Positions 7,703-15,849 of a DNA stretch of 19,794 bases are shown one piece after another. Each line of letters begins with the position of its first letter. The stretch's first letter is position 1. This DNA comes from Phil1 sp964612925 (lineage in GTDB: Bacteria > Bacillota > Clostridia > Christensenellales > CAG-138): NCBI GenBank assembly GCA_964612925.1, contig CAZTFU010000030.1:1-19794 (forward strand), read 5' to 3'. Both the position numbers and the translations under genes were made by a program. Under the pieces are notes generated by a model. That model saw only the letters and a program-made list of their open reading frames with translations. It searched no databases and was not told where the DNA came from.

Positions 7703-8461
7703 ATGTTCGACCTGCAAAAGGCAAGCATGATAAAAAGGGTGTCCGCATGGCTGCTTGACACCATACTTGTACTTGTACTTATTACGGGCTTTGCGTTGTT
7801 GCTTTCCGCCATTCTTAATTACGACAGCTATAACGACCAATTGCAGCAATGCTATACCCGTTATGAGGAGGAATATAATATTTCCTTCAGCATTTCGGAA
7901 GAGGAATACCTTGCGCTCGGTGAAAATGACATGGCTCGTTACGATGCGGCATATGCCGCACTTGAGGATGATGCATTCATTGACCGGGCGTTTTCTATGG
8001 TGCTTCAGCTTTCGCTTATAATCCTTTCGTTCTCGGTACTGCTTGCAATAATGATAATGGATTTTGTTCTGCCGCTTATATTCAAAAACGGTCAGACCGT
8101 GGGCAAAAAGATATTCGGCCTTGCCGTTATGGAAAAGGGCGCAATAAGGATACGGCCGCTCACATTGCTTATACGCACGCTTCTTGGCAAATATACAATA
8201 GAAACAATGGCCCCGCTGCTTATAATATTCCTTATATTTTTCGGCACTCTCGGCTCACTTGGGCTTATACTGCTTGTGGCTCTGCTACTGTTCCAAATTG
8301 TGCTTATGGCGGCAACAAGCACCAATTCCGCAATACATGATGCGCTTGCGCAGACCGTATGCGTTGATATGGAAAGCCAAATGATATTCGATTCCATAGA
8401 GGAGCGGGACAAGCGACGTGAGGAATACGAACGCGGCCAAAGCGAACTATGGGGCCGATGA
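7703..8461 (+). CDS. RDD family membrane protein
   Basis: A 252-residue integral membrane protein of the RDD family, function unknown. Family features: the N-terminal ASMIKRVSAWLLDTILVLVL, where the conserved Arg and Asp enter the first membrane segment (about 9-36); a second segment at about 100-125; NGQTVGKKIFGLAVM (about 129-143), the second family signature; two close membrane segments (about 170-205); and AIHDALAQTVCVD (about 213-225). An acidic loop rich in Tyr and Glu (38-95) sits between the first two segments, and the C-terminal tail is charged. AAGGAGG six bases before the ATG sets the start. The stop is 57 bases before the ABC ATPase on the same strand, with no hairpin between, so read-through is likely; a functional link to the importer is only suggested. 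Confidence 0.85.
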   Translation: MFDLQKASMIKRVSAWLLDTILVLVLITGFALLLSAILNYDSYNDQLQQCYTRYEEEYNISFSISEEEYLALGENDMARYDAAYAALEDDAFIDRAFSMVLQLSLIILSFSVLLAIMIMDFVLPLIFKNGQTVGKKIFGLAVMEKGAIRIRPLTLLIRTLLGKYTIETMAPLLIIFLIFFGTLGSLGLILLVALLLFQIVLMAATSTNSAIHDALAQTVCVDMESQMIFDSIEERDKRREEYERGQSELWGR

Positions 8462-8518
8462 TAATGCACACAATGAGCATCAGCATAAAAAATACTAAAG
8501 GATCGAGGACGATTACCA

Positions 8519-9622
8519 ATGAAAGTTGAACTGCGCAATGTGACCAAGGCTTTCCCCAGCCGCAACAAGAAATCGGGTGAAGATGTTATTGCGGTGAATA
8601 ACTGCAATGTAACGATTCCGGACGGCAAGCTCATAGGCCTTCTCGGTCCTTCGGGCTGCGGCAAGAGCACCACGCTTTACATGATCTGCGGCTTGCAGAA
8701 GCCCACCGAGGGTCAGATATTCTTCGGTGAGGACGATGTTACCGGCCTTGCTCCCGAAAACAGGGGCGTGGGTCTTGTGTTCCAGAACTATGCACTTTAC
8801 CCCCACCTTACGGTAAAGCAAAACATACTTTTCCCGCTGCAGAACCTCAAGGGCGCGGACAAGCTGCCCAAGGAGGAAATGCTGCGCCGCGTATACGAAA
8901 CGGCAAAGCTTGTGCAGATAGACGAGCTTATGGAAAGAAAACCCAGCGAGCTTAGCGGCGGCCAGCAGCAGCGCGTTGCAATAGCGCGTGCACTTGTCAA
9001 AATGCCCCGCGTACTGCTTCTTGACGAGCCTCTTTCCAACCTTGACGCAAGGCTTAGGCTCCAGACTCGTGAAGAAATCCGCCGCATACAGCGCGAAACT
9101 CAGATAACCACCGTGTTCGTTACCCACGACCAGGATGAGGCCATGAGCATATCCGACTTCATAGTCGTCATGAAGGAAGGCGTTGTACAGCAGATAGGCA
9201 AGCCCCAGGCCGTGTATGACGATCCCGACAACCTGTTTGTTGCAAAGTTCCTCGGCACACCGCCCATAAACGTGTTCAACGGCATCGTGCGCGGCGGTAA
9301 GCTTTATATAGGTGAAGAGGCCGTAATGAACGTTGGCGGCATAGATGACCGTGAGGTTTATGTAGGCATAAGGCCCGAGGGCTTTATACTTGACGAGAAC
9401 GGCCCGCTTGGCTGCAAGCTTATAAATGTAGAGGTCATGGGCAGAGACGTAAGCGTTGTTTCCTCCAATGCCGCCGCGGTAAGCGAAACCATCCGCTCCA
9501 TAATCAATGCCGATGCGGGCGTTGACCATGAGGCCGAAACCGTGCGCTTCAGTCTCAAGCCGAATAAGCTTTTCATATTCGATAAGGCCGATGAAAGGCG
9601 CCTGCATTTCGAGGTAAAGTAA
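8519..9622 (+). CDS. ABC importer ATP-binding subunit, MalK/UgpC/MsmX type
   Basis: A 367-residue cytoplasmic ATPase that would power import through the two following permeases. All ABC motifs are intact: Walker A GPSGCGKST (43-51), Q-loop Gln 89, signature LSGGQQQR (145-152), Walker B VLLLDE (165-170), D-loop SNLDA, and the switch His 203 in VTHDQDEAMS. The C-terminal third (about 245-367) is a TOBE/OB regulatory domain typical of the CUT1 sugar-importer ATPases. In many Firmicutes the MalK-type ATPase is shared and encoded elsewhere; here it heads its own transporter operon. GAGG lies about ten bases before the ATG. The gene ends one base before the next start. Confidence 0.95.
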   Translation: MKVELRNVTKAFPSRNKKSGEDVIAVNNCNVTIPDGKLIGLLGPSGCGKSTTLYMICGLQKPTEGQIFFGEDDVTGLAPENRGVGLVFQNYALYPHLTVKQNILFPLQNLKGADKLPKEEMLRRVYETAKLVQIDELMERKPSELSGGQQQRVAIARALVKMPRVLLLDEPLSNLDARLRLQTREEIRRIQRETQITTVFVTHDQDEAMSISDFIVVMKEGVVQQIGKPQAVYDDPDNLFVAKFLGTPPINVFNGIVRGGKLYIGEEAVMNVGGIDDREVYVGIRPEGFILDENGPLGCKLINVEVMGRDVSVVSSNAAAVSETIRSIINADAGVDHEAETVRFSLKPNKLFIFDKADERRLHFEVK

Positions 9623-9623
9623 T

Positions 9624-10568
9624 ATGGTAGAGAGCAAATATAAATGGAAGGCGTGGGTATATCTTGCCCCGGCGATAGTGCTGCTGCTTGTGTTCACGGT
9701 TTGGCCGATAATCAACACCGTGCGCATGGCCTTCCTTGAAAATTACAGCGGCCTTAAGGCGTCAAACGGAGCTGTGTTTACGTTCGGCGTGGGCAACTTC
9801 GTTAAGGTGGTGCAGTATAAAAAGTTCCTCACCTGCCTTAAAAACACCATACTTCTGTGCGTGCTTACGGTGCCTATATCGAGCCTGTTGGCACTGCTTA
9901 TAGCGGTGTTTCTCAATTCCATAAAGTGGCTGCAAAAGCCGTTGCAGACCATATTCTTCCTGCCCTATGTCACCAACTCCATAGCCATAGGCATGGTGTT
10001 TGCGGCAATGTTCAATATAGTCGGCAGCTTTTACGGAACGGAAAACGAGATAATCGTAACCGCGGGCATAATCAACAACATTATCCAATTCTTCGGTGGG
10101 GAGCCTGTGAACTGGATAAACTACGGTTCGACATACGCCGCGAACATAACCGTTATGACGGTCTACATCGTTTGGAATGCACTGCCGTTTAAGATACTCA
10201 TTCTTCTTGGCGGCCTGCAGAGCATAAACAAGCAGTATTACGATGCCGCCAAGGTGGACGGTACATCCCGCCGCCGCATATTCACGCGCATAACCGTGCC
10301 TCTGCTTTCCCCCATGCTTGCCTACGTTATCATAACGGGCTTTATAAGCGGATTTAAGGAATACACAAGCATTGTCGGTATATTCGGTGAATCCATGGGG
10401 CCTGCGGACGATGCGGGCAGGCTGAACACCATAGTCGGCTTTATCTACGATGCACTTGCCGCCAACAACCAGGGCCGTGCAAGCGCCGCCGCACTTATAC
10501 TGTTTGCAATAATACTGGTCGTAACGCTTATCAACTTGCAGGTAAGCAAGAAGAGCGTGCATTATTGA
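9624..10568 (+). CDS. ABC importer permease, MalF/UgpA type
   Basis: A 314-residue inner-membrane subunit of a CUT1-type importer. Hydrophobic segments are seen near 12-33, 73-97, 108-132, 172-200, 228-245 and 290-308, consistent with six spans. The EAA coupling loop that docks on the ATPase is at about 207-230 (YDAAKVDGTSRRRIFTRITV). The start codon is two bases after the ATPase stop codon's first A, so translation is probably coupled. Isoleucine codons, counted by hand, are 25 ATA, 8 ATC and 3 ATT. Confidence 0.93.
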   Translation: MVESKYKWKAWVYLAPAIVLLLVFTVWPIINTVRMAFLENYSGLKASNGAVFTFGVGNFVKVVQYKKFLTCLKNTILLCVLTVPISSLLALLIAVFLNSIKWLQKPLQTIFFLPYVTNSIAIGMVFAAMFNIVGSFYGTENEIIVTAGIINNIIQFFGGEPVNWINYGSTYAANITVMTVYIVWNALPFKILILLGGLQSINKQYYDAAKVDGTSRRRIFTRITVPLLSPMLAYVIITGFISGFKEYTSIVGIFGESMGPADDAGRLNTIVGFIYDALAANNQGRASAAALILFAIILVVTLINLQVSKKSVHY

Positions 10569-10579
10569 GGTGAGTATTT

Positions 10580-11473
10580 ATGGCAGATAACAATATCAAG
10601 ATCATGCACGAACGCAACATATCCTCCGAACGAGTTCGTCAGAGGGTTGTGGGCATAACCGCAAAAACGCTTTGCTACGTATTCCTTATAATCATGGCGT
10701 TGGTGGTGCTTTTCCCGTTCTATTGGATGATAAACTCATCCCTCAAGAGCCTTAGCGAATACCGTCAAAGCGTGCCTACACTTTGGCCTACAAAGATACT
10801 GTTGAGCAACTATGCGGAAGCATTTACCTCCGCAAGCTTGGGCAGGCTGTTCTTCAACACGGCGTATGTCGGCATAGTTTCAACGCTGCTTTCGCTTGTT
10901 ATAACCATTCTTTCGGCATTCGCGTTTGCAAGGCTTGAGTTCAAGGGCAAGAATTTGCTTTTCTCCGCTCTGCTTGCAACCATGATGATACCGGGCGAAC
11001 TGTTCACCATAACCAATTACAGCACCGTGACCGAATTCGGCTGGATGAACACATATACGGTACTTATTGTCCCGTTCCTCGTAAGCGTATTCTACATATA
11101 TCTGCTCAGGCAGAACTTTATGCAGATACCGAACGAACTGTATCTTGCCGCCAAGGTGGACGGTACAAGCGATTTCAAATACCTTTGCAAGGTAATGATT
11201 CCCCTTTCCCTGCCGACCCTTATTTCAATAACCATATTGAAGATGATGGGCGCATGGAATTCATACATATGGCCGCGCCTCGTTGCGAATGACGATGCGC
11301 ACAGGCTGATAACCAACGGCTTGAGGAATGCATTTACGGATACCACGGGTGACGTTAACTACCCTGTGCAGATGGCGGCGGTCGCGCTTGTATCGGCACC
11401 GCTGTTCTTGGTGTTCATATTCCTCAGGAAGTATATAATGAAGGGCGTAAGCCGAAGCGGCATAAAAGGATAA
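10580..11473 (+). CDS. ABC importer permease, MalG/UgpE type
   Basis: The 297-residue second permease subunit. A charged cytoplasmic N-terminus (1-28) is followed by the first span (about 30-50, ending FPFYWMINSSLKS, typical of MalG-type proteins), further spans near 95-117, 128-145, 158-176 and 208-225, and a last one near 262-282. The EAA loop is at 186-210 (ELYLAAKVDGTSDFKYL). GAGGTGAG eight bases upstream sets the start, 11 bases after the first permease. Together with the neighbours it forms a complete ATPase, permease, permease, binding-protein set. Confidence 0.93.
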   Translation: MADNNIKIMHERNISSERVRQRVVGITAKTLCYVFLIIMALVVLFPFYWMINSSLKSLSEYRQSVPTLWPTKILLSNYAEAFTSASLGRLFFNTAYVGIVSTLLSLVITILSAFAFARLEFKGKNLLFSALLATMMIPGELFTITNYSTVTEFGWMNTYTVLIVPFLVSVFYIYLLRQNFMQIPNELYLAAKVDGTSDFKYLCKVMIPLSLPTLISITILKMMGAWNSYIWPRLVANDDAHRLITNGLRNAFTDTTGDVNYPVQMAAVALVSAPLFLVFIFLRKYIMKGVSRSGIKG

Positions 11474-11480
11474 AAATAAA

Positions 11481-11497
11481 TTTATGCAAAGCATAAA
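11481..11497 (+). other. Intercistronic hairpin before the solute-binding protein gene
   Basis: TTTATGC and GCATAAA (7-bp perfect stem, AAA loop) lie in the 44-base gap between the second permease and the solute-binding protein, just upstream of its AAGGCAAGGA ribosome binding site. There is no T run, so it is not a terminator. It could protect a processed 5' end of the highly expressed downstream gene. Confidence 0.45.
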
Positions 11498-11517
11498 GAA
11501 AGGCAAGGAAAACAAAG

Positions 11518-13008
11518 ATGACTAAACGTATCCTGGCAACCCTGTTGGCGGTACTTATGGTATTCGGCGCAATGATGCTGACTGCCTGCACCACCAACGA
11601 AGAACCCGCAAACACCGACGATCAGCAGCAGTCTGATCCCGAAGTAGGCGGAAACGAAGAACAGCAGCCCGTAAAGGCTGAGGGCAACTTCACCGTACCC
11701 GAAGTGGGTTACGACGGAAGCGAAGTTACCGTCACCTTCTACAACACCATGGGCACCAATCTGAGCGATGTTCTGAACCTCTACATTGAGGAGTTCAACA
11801 AGCTCTACCCCAACATCCACATCGTAAGCGAAAAGATCGGCAGCTATGATGACGTGCGTGACCAGATCAGCACCGAAATCACAGTTGGCAATCAGCCCAA
11901 TGTTGCTTACTGCTATCCCGACCACGTTGCACTTTACAACTTGGCAGGCGCAGTCGTAACGCTGGACAGCCTTATCGACAGCCAGATCGAAGTGACCCGT
12001 GCGGACGGCACTACCGAAATCGTCGGTCTCACCGATGAACAGAAGGCCGACTTCATAGCCGGTTACTATTCCGAGGGCGCACAGTTCGGCGATGGCCTTA
12101 TGTACTCCATGCCGTTCTCCAAGTCCACTGAAGTTCTTTATTACAACAAGACCTTCTTTGATGAGAACGGTCTGACCGTGCCCACCACTTGGGAAGAACT
12201 TGAAGCGGTCTGCGCAAAGATAAAGGAAATCGACCCCAACTCCATACCCCTTGGCTATGACAGCGAAAGCAACTGGTTCATAACCATGTGCGAACAGTAC
12301 GGTTCCGATTACACCAGCGCCACCGGTGACCACTTCCTGTTCAACAACGAAACCAACCGCAACTTCATAAAGATGTTCCGTGAATGGTACCAGAAGGGCT
12401 ACCTGACCACTCAGACCCTTTACGGTGCTTACACCTCCGGTCTGTTCACCTCCACCGATGAGGTTAAGAGCTATATGTCCATCGGCTCCTCCGCGGGTGC
12501 TACCTACCAGCGTCCTACCGCAGATGCGGACGGCAACTATCCGTTCGAGGTCGGTATCGCCTCCATACCTCAGCTTGGCAACGGCAACAATAAGGTCATT
12601 TCTCAGGGCCCCAGCCTTTGCATATTCGCTAAGGAAAATGAGCAGGAAGTCGTTGCAACTTGGCTGTTTGTCAAGTTCCTGACCACCAATGTTGACTTCC
12701 AGGCCGAATTCTCCATGGCCTCCGGTTATGTTCCCGTTCTCAAGAGCGTAGCCGACAATGCGGCCTATGCCGAATTCATCGATCAGGCCGACGGCGGCAA
12801 GTACATCTCCGCCCTCAGCGCAAAGGTCTGCCTTGAGCAGGAAGACTACTACTACACCTCCCCTGCGTTCAACGGTTCCACCACCGCTCGTAGCCAGGTC
12901 GGTACTCTGCTGACCAAGTGCCTCACCGCGGATGATGGCGGCGATGTTGACGCCATGATAGAGGCCGCATTCGAAGAAGCCGTTGAGGAATGCGAATACA
13001 ACAGCTAA
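11518..13008 (+). CDS. ABC importer solute-binding lipoprotein (family 1 / CUT1 type)
   Basis: A 496-residue extracellular lipoprotein that captures the substrate and delivers it to the permeases. The signal MTKRILATLLAVLMVFGAMM ends in the lipobox LTAC, lipidated at Cys 24, followed by a Glu/Gln-rich linker to about residue 60. The mature part starts with VTVTFYNTMG and carries features of family 1 binding proteins: EEFNKLYPNIHIV, then DQISTEITVGNQPNVAYCYP, and later YNKTFFDENGLTVPTTWEEL. Family 1 proteins mostly bind sugars, but some take glycerol phosphates or nucleosides, so the sequence alone does not give the ligand. Isoleucine codons are 14 ATC, 8 ATA and 2 ATT, opposite to the permease, which suggests selection for high expression. 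The gene stands at the 3' end of the transporter set, 36 bases before the nuclease gene. Confidence 0.93.
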   Translation: MTKRILATLLAVLMVFGAMMLTACTTNEEPANTDDQQQSDPEVGGNEEQQPVKAEGNFTVPEVGYDGSEVTVTFYNTMGTNLSDVLNLYIEEFNKLYPNIHIVSEKIGSYDDVRDQISTEITVGNQPNVAYCYPDHVALYNLAGAVVTLDSLIDSQIEVTRADGTTEIVGLTDEQKADFIAGYYSEGAQFGDGLMYSMPFSKSTEVLYYNKTFFDENGLTVPTTWEELEAVCAKIKEIDPNSIPLGYDSESNWFITMCEQYGSDYTSATGDHFLFNNETNRNFIKMFREWYQKGYLTTQTLYGAYTSGLFTSTDEVKSYMSIGSSAGATYQRPTADADGNYPFEVGIASIPQLGNGNNKVISQGPSLCIFAKENEQEVVATWLFVKFLTTNVDFQAEFSMASGYVPVLKSVADNAAYAEFIDQADGGKYISALSAKVCLEQEDYYYTSPAFNGSTTARSQVGTLLTKCLTADDGGDVDAMIEAAFEEAVEECEYNS

Positions 13009-13044
13009 GAGCTGAATTTTAATCAAAAGGACGGTTAGGATACC

Positions 13045-14394
13045 ATGAAAAAGCTTGCCCTGACAGTGGCACTTATAATGCTTATGCATTGCGCGGTAGG
13101 CTGTACCGCAGGCGGGGATAATACACCCTTGCCGAGCAGTAGTCCTATTGAAAGTGCCGTTCCCTCACCCGAGGCGGAAACCGTTGGGGCAGGCGAAAGC
13201 GTAGACTATGCCATATCCGTTCAGCCGAGCGGAAGCGATACCGCAAAGCAGGAGGTTACCGTAAAATCCTTTGTTGACGGGGATACGGTGCATTTCCATA
13301 TACCCGAGGAGATAATCCCATCGGGAGTGCTGAAGGCTCGTTTCTTGGGCATAGATACGCCGGAATCCACCGGAAAGATCGAAGAATACGGCAAAGCCGC
13401 AGCCGATTTCACGAAGCAAAGGCTTAGTGAAGCCTGCTCCATACTGATTGAATCCGATGATGCAAACTGGAACATCGATTCAACCGGCGGCAGATATCTT
13501 GTTTGGGTTTGGTATAAATTACAACCGAGTGACGAATACCGCAATCTGAACATAGAACTGCTGCAAACAGGGCTGGCGCGGGCCAATTCATCGGCAAACA
13601 ACCGTTACGGTTCGACTTGCACGGCCGCAATCGGCCAAGCAAGGGCAAACAAACTGAACATATACTCCGGCGAAAAGGATCCGAACTTCTATTATGGGGA
13701 CGCGATCGAGCTGACGCTGAAGGAACTTAGGTGCAACATTGAAAGCTACAACGGCATGAAGGTAGCCTTTGAGGGCAACATCACCATGAACAGCGGCAAC
13801 GGCGTCTTTATAGAGGACTTTGACGCCGAAAGCGGGCTGTACTTCGGCATAAGTGCCTACTATGGCTACGGCTTGAGCGGCGCGGGGCTTGACATTTTAT
13901 CCGTCGGCAACCGCGCAAGGATAGTCGGCACCGTTCAGTATTACGAAACGGGCGGTTATTATCAGGTGTCGGGATTGAGTTACAGACAGATGAAACCCGA
14001 TGATCCAAGCAATCTTCAAAAGATATCGGAAGGGAATACGGCCGCATACACTCCCGTTTCCGTTGCCGAGCTTGAATCCGCAGTCACTGTTGAAACCGAA
14101 GGCGGCACAAAGGAGCTTGTTTTAAGCGACATAATGATGAATACCACCGTGCAGACGGACGGCCTTAGGGTCGAAAGTTTCTACCGTTCCGATGACGGTG
14201 ACAGCGCAACGCTTAACTGCACAAGCGATTCGGCTAACCTTTCAGTACGGCTTGAATCATTAAAGTCAAACGGTGAGGAAACCGACCTTGATGCACTCGT
14301 AGGCAAAACGATAAGCGTGCGCGGCGTGCTTGATTCGTTTAACGGAGAGGTGCAGCTGCACGTATTCACAAAAGAAGGTATTACAATACAATAA
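13045..14394 (+). CDS. Secreted lipoprotein nuclease: SNase (thermonuclease) domain plus OB-like segments
   Basis: A 449-residue predicted surface nuclease. A hydrophobic signal with AVGC puts a likely lipidated cysteine at 20, followed by a Ser/Pro/Glu linker to about 60. Residues 70-212 are a staphylococcal-nuclease domain with every key residue in place, by alignment to S. aureus nuclease numbering: D80 (D21), R99 (R35), D104 and T105 (D40, T41), E107 (E43), and R150 (R87), within VDGDTV, ARFLGIDTPES and GGRYLVWVW. The domain ends with ANKLNIYSGE, as the family does. Residues about 222-330 and 345-449 are beta-rich and end in OB-like phrases (VGNRARIVGTVQYYETGGYYQV; KTISVRGVLDSFNGEVQLHV). 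Such enzymes cut DNA and RNA with calcium. AGGA five bases before ATG sets the start; the gap to the binding-protein gene has no terminator. Confidence 0.88.
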   Translation: MKKLALTVALIMLMHCAVGCTAGGDNTPLPSSSPIESAVPSPEAETVGAGESVDYAISVQPSGSDTAKQEVTVKSFVDGDTVHFHIPEEIIPSGVLKARFLGIDTPESTGKIEEYGKAAADFTKQRLSEACSILIESDDANWNIDSTGGRYLVWVWYKLQPSDEYRNLNIELLQTGLARANSSANNRYGSTCTAAIGQARANKLNIYSGEKDPNFYYGDAIELTLKELRCNIESYNGMKVAFEGNITMNSGNGVFIEDFDAESGLYFGISAYYGYGLSGAGLDILSVGNRARIVGTVQYYETGGYYQVSGLSYRQMKPDDPSNLQKISEGNTAAYTPVSVAELESAVTVETEGGTKELVLSDIMMNTTVQTDGLRVESFYRSDDGDSATLNCTSDSANLSVRLESLKSNGEETDLDALVGKTISVRGVLDSFNGEVQLHVFTKEGITIQ

Positions 14395-14424
14395 CAACCT
14401 ATATTTAAGAAAGAGGGAGAAAAG

Positions 14425-15816
14425 ATGAAAAGACTTATCGCATACATAATAGCTCTTTCGCTGTTTGTAATGGCGTTTGCCGGCTGCTCCGCCCCCGCGG
14501 ATGACGTCGAGCAGAGCCCCAACGCGGAAGTTAGCGAACCCACCGCAGAACCCACTGCCGAACCCGAACCGGAAGTAAATCCTATTGAAAACGCCATTGC
14601 CTACATCAAGCAGATGTACCGCAACGATGCCGTAAAGACCGCCGCCGATTATCAGGTGGTCGGCTTTGCCGTGGTAAACGGCACTTCTTACCAGATCGAC
14701 TGGTCCGTTGAGATAACCAGCGGCGCAGAGGATGCCGTGGTTGTCAGCGAACTTGGCGAAGATAAGATGGTCACCATCGACATCAACGAAGCCTGTGCGG
14801 AAGAATCCGAATACACCCTTACCGCCACCATTTCCGACGGTACGAACAGCGTATCCGAAAGCTTCAGCCACATCGTTCCCAAGGGCTTTGACCTTGGCAC
14901 CGCCAGCTATGATGAAATAGTTGCCGCGGGCTACGAGCTTGAGGACGGCGCAGCTCTTGAGGGCACTCTCAGGCTGTTCGGCACCATAGTATCCATAGAC
15001 ACTCCTTACAGTGCGGATTACAACAACATCACCGTCACCATAGCCGTAAAGGGTCTTGAAGAGTACCCCATACAGTGCTATCGCCTGAGCGGTGAGGGCG
15101 CCGACACTCTGGCCGTCGGTGAGGAAATTACCGTTGAAGGCAGCATAAAGAACTACAAGGGCACCATCGAATTCGATGCGGGCTGTGCTCTTATCGGCCG
15201 CGGCGAGTTCCCCGCCCACGCAAAGCTGCTTGAGAATGCCTACGCACTTGAAGAGGGTGCCGCAATGGTCAACGCCACCGCAATGAGCGGCGTTATCACC
15301 TCCATTGACACTCCGTTCAGCGCAGAATACAACAACATCACCGTTACCATCGTTTGCGACGGTATCGAGGATATGCCCGTACAGTGCTATCGTCTCAGCG
15401 GCGAAGGTGCCGATGCTCTGGCCGTCGGTGATGAGATCGCCGTTTACGGTACCATCAAGAATTACAAGGGCACCATCGAGTTCGATGCAGGCTGCAAGCT
15501 GATCGATCCCGCCGCCGTTTCCTCCGCAAGAGTAGTTGCCAAGGCATACACCCTTGAAGAGAGCGCGGCCATGCAGGGCACCAAGACCCTTACCGGTACC
15601 ATCGCTTCAATAGACACCGCCTACAGCGCAGATTATGACAACATCACCGTTACCATAGTCGTTGGCGGCCTTACCGACTATCCCGTGCAGTGCTACCGTC
15701 TCACCGGCGAAGGTGCGGCCGAGCTTGCCGAGGGTGATGTGATAACCGTTACCGGTGCCATCAAGAACTACAAGGGCACCATCGAGTTCGACGCGGGCTG
15801 CACCTTCACCAAATAA
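14425..15816 (+). CDS. Lipoprotein with Ig-like segment and three tandem OB-like repeats
   Basis: A 463-residue predicted surface lipoprotein. The signal ends in FAGC (Cys 21), followed by a Pro/Glu/Thr linker to about 52. Residues about 54-150 look like a bacterial Ig-type beta domain. Three repeats follow with a period of 102-103 residues (starting near 169, 272 and 374), each containing SIDT..SA.Y.NITVTI, PVQCYRLSGEGA, a V.G.I block and IKNYKGTIEFDAGC. Each repeat has two cysteines exactly 36 residues apart (218/254, 321/357, 423/459), so one disulfide per repeat is plausible. The layout resembles OB-fold repeats attached to secreted nucleases such as B. subtilis YhcR, hence a nucleic-acid-binding role is inferred, not shown. 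Isoleucine codons (21 ATC, 12 ATA, 5 ATT) suggest high expression. It is the last gene of the operon, 30 bases after the nuclease. Confidence 0.8.
   Translation: MKRLIAYIIALSLFVMAFAGCSAPADDVEQSPNAEVSEPTAEPTAEPEPEVNPIENAIAYIKQMYRNDAVKTAADYQVVGFAVVNGTSYQIDWSVEITSGAEDAVVVSELGEDKMVTIDINEACAEESEYTLTATISDGTNSVSESFSHIVPKGFDLGTASYDEIVAAGYELEDGAALEGTLRLFGTIVSIDTPYSADYNNITVTIAVKGLEEYPIQCYRLSGEGADTLAVGEEITVEGSIKNYKGTIEFDAGCALIGRGEFPAHAKLLENAYALEEGAAMVNATAMSGVITSIDTPFSAEYNNITVTIVCDGIEDMPVQCYRLSGEGADALAVGDEIAVYGTIKNYKGTIEFDAGCKLIDPAAVSSARVVAKAYTLEESAAMQGTKTLTGTIASIDTAYSADYDNITVTIVVGGLTDYPVQCYRLTGEGAAELAEGDVITVTGAIKNYKGTIEFDAGCTFTK
14929..15813 (+). repeat. Three tandem coding repeats of about 306-309 bp
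   Basis: The OB-like repeats are also visible in the DNA: units start near 14929, 15238 and 15544 and share long stretches such as ACAACATCACCGT and AAGGGCACCATCGA. Divergence is mostly in third positions, with the protein kept alike, so the repeats are under selection and not a recent duplication. Confidence 0.8.
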
Positions 15817-15849
15817 GCCTTAGCGAACCGACAAAGCAAACCAAACCCG

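Noticed and set aside
8462..8518. Dedicated promoter for the ABC ATPase
   Set aside because: Only A-rich sequence with no pair of -35 and -10 boxes at acceptable spacing.
8513..9727. 404-codon open frame on the minus strand opposite the ABC ATPase
   Set aside because: Same reason; it crosses two plus-strand genes and its product shows no recognisable domain.
11482..13089. 535-codon open frame on the minus strand opposite the solute-binding protein
   Set aside because: An antisense shadow: no family phrases, no ribosome binding site, and the plus strand encodes a clear lipoprotein across the whole stretch.
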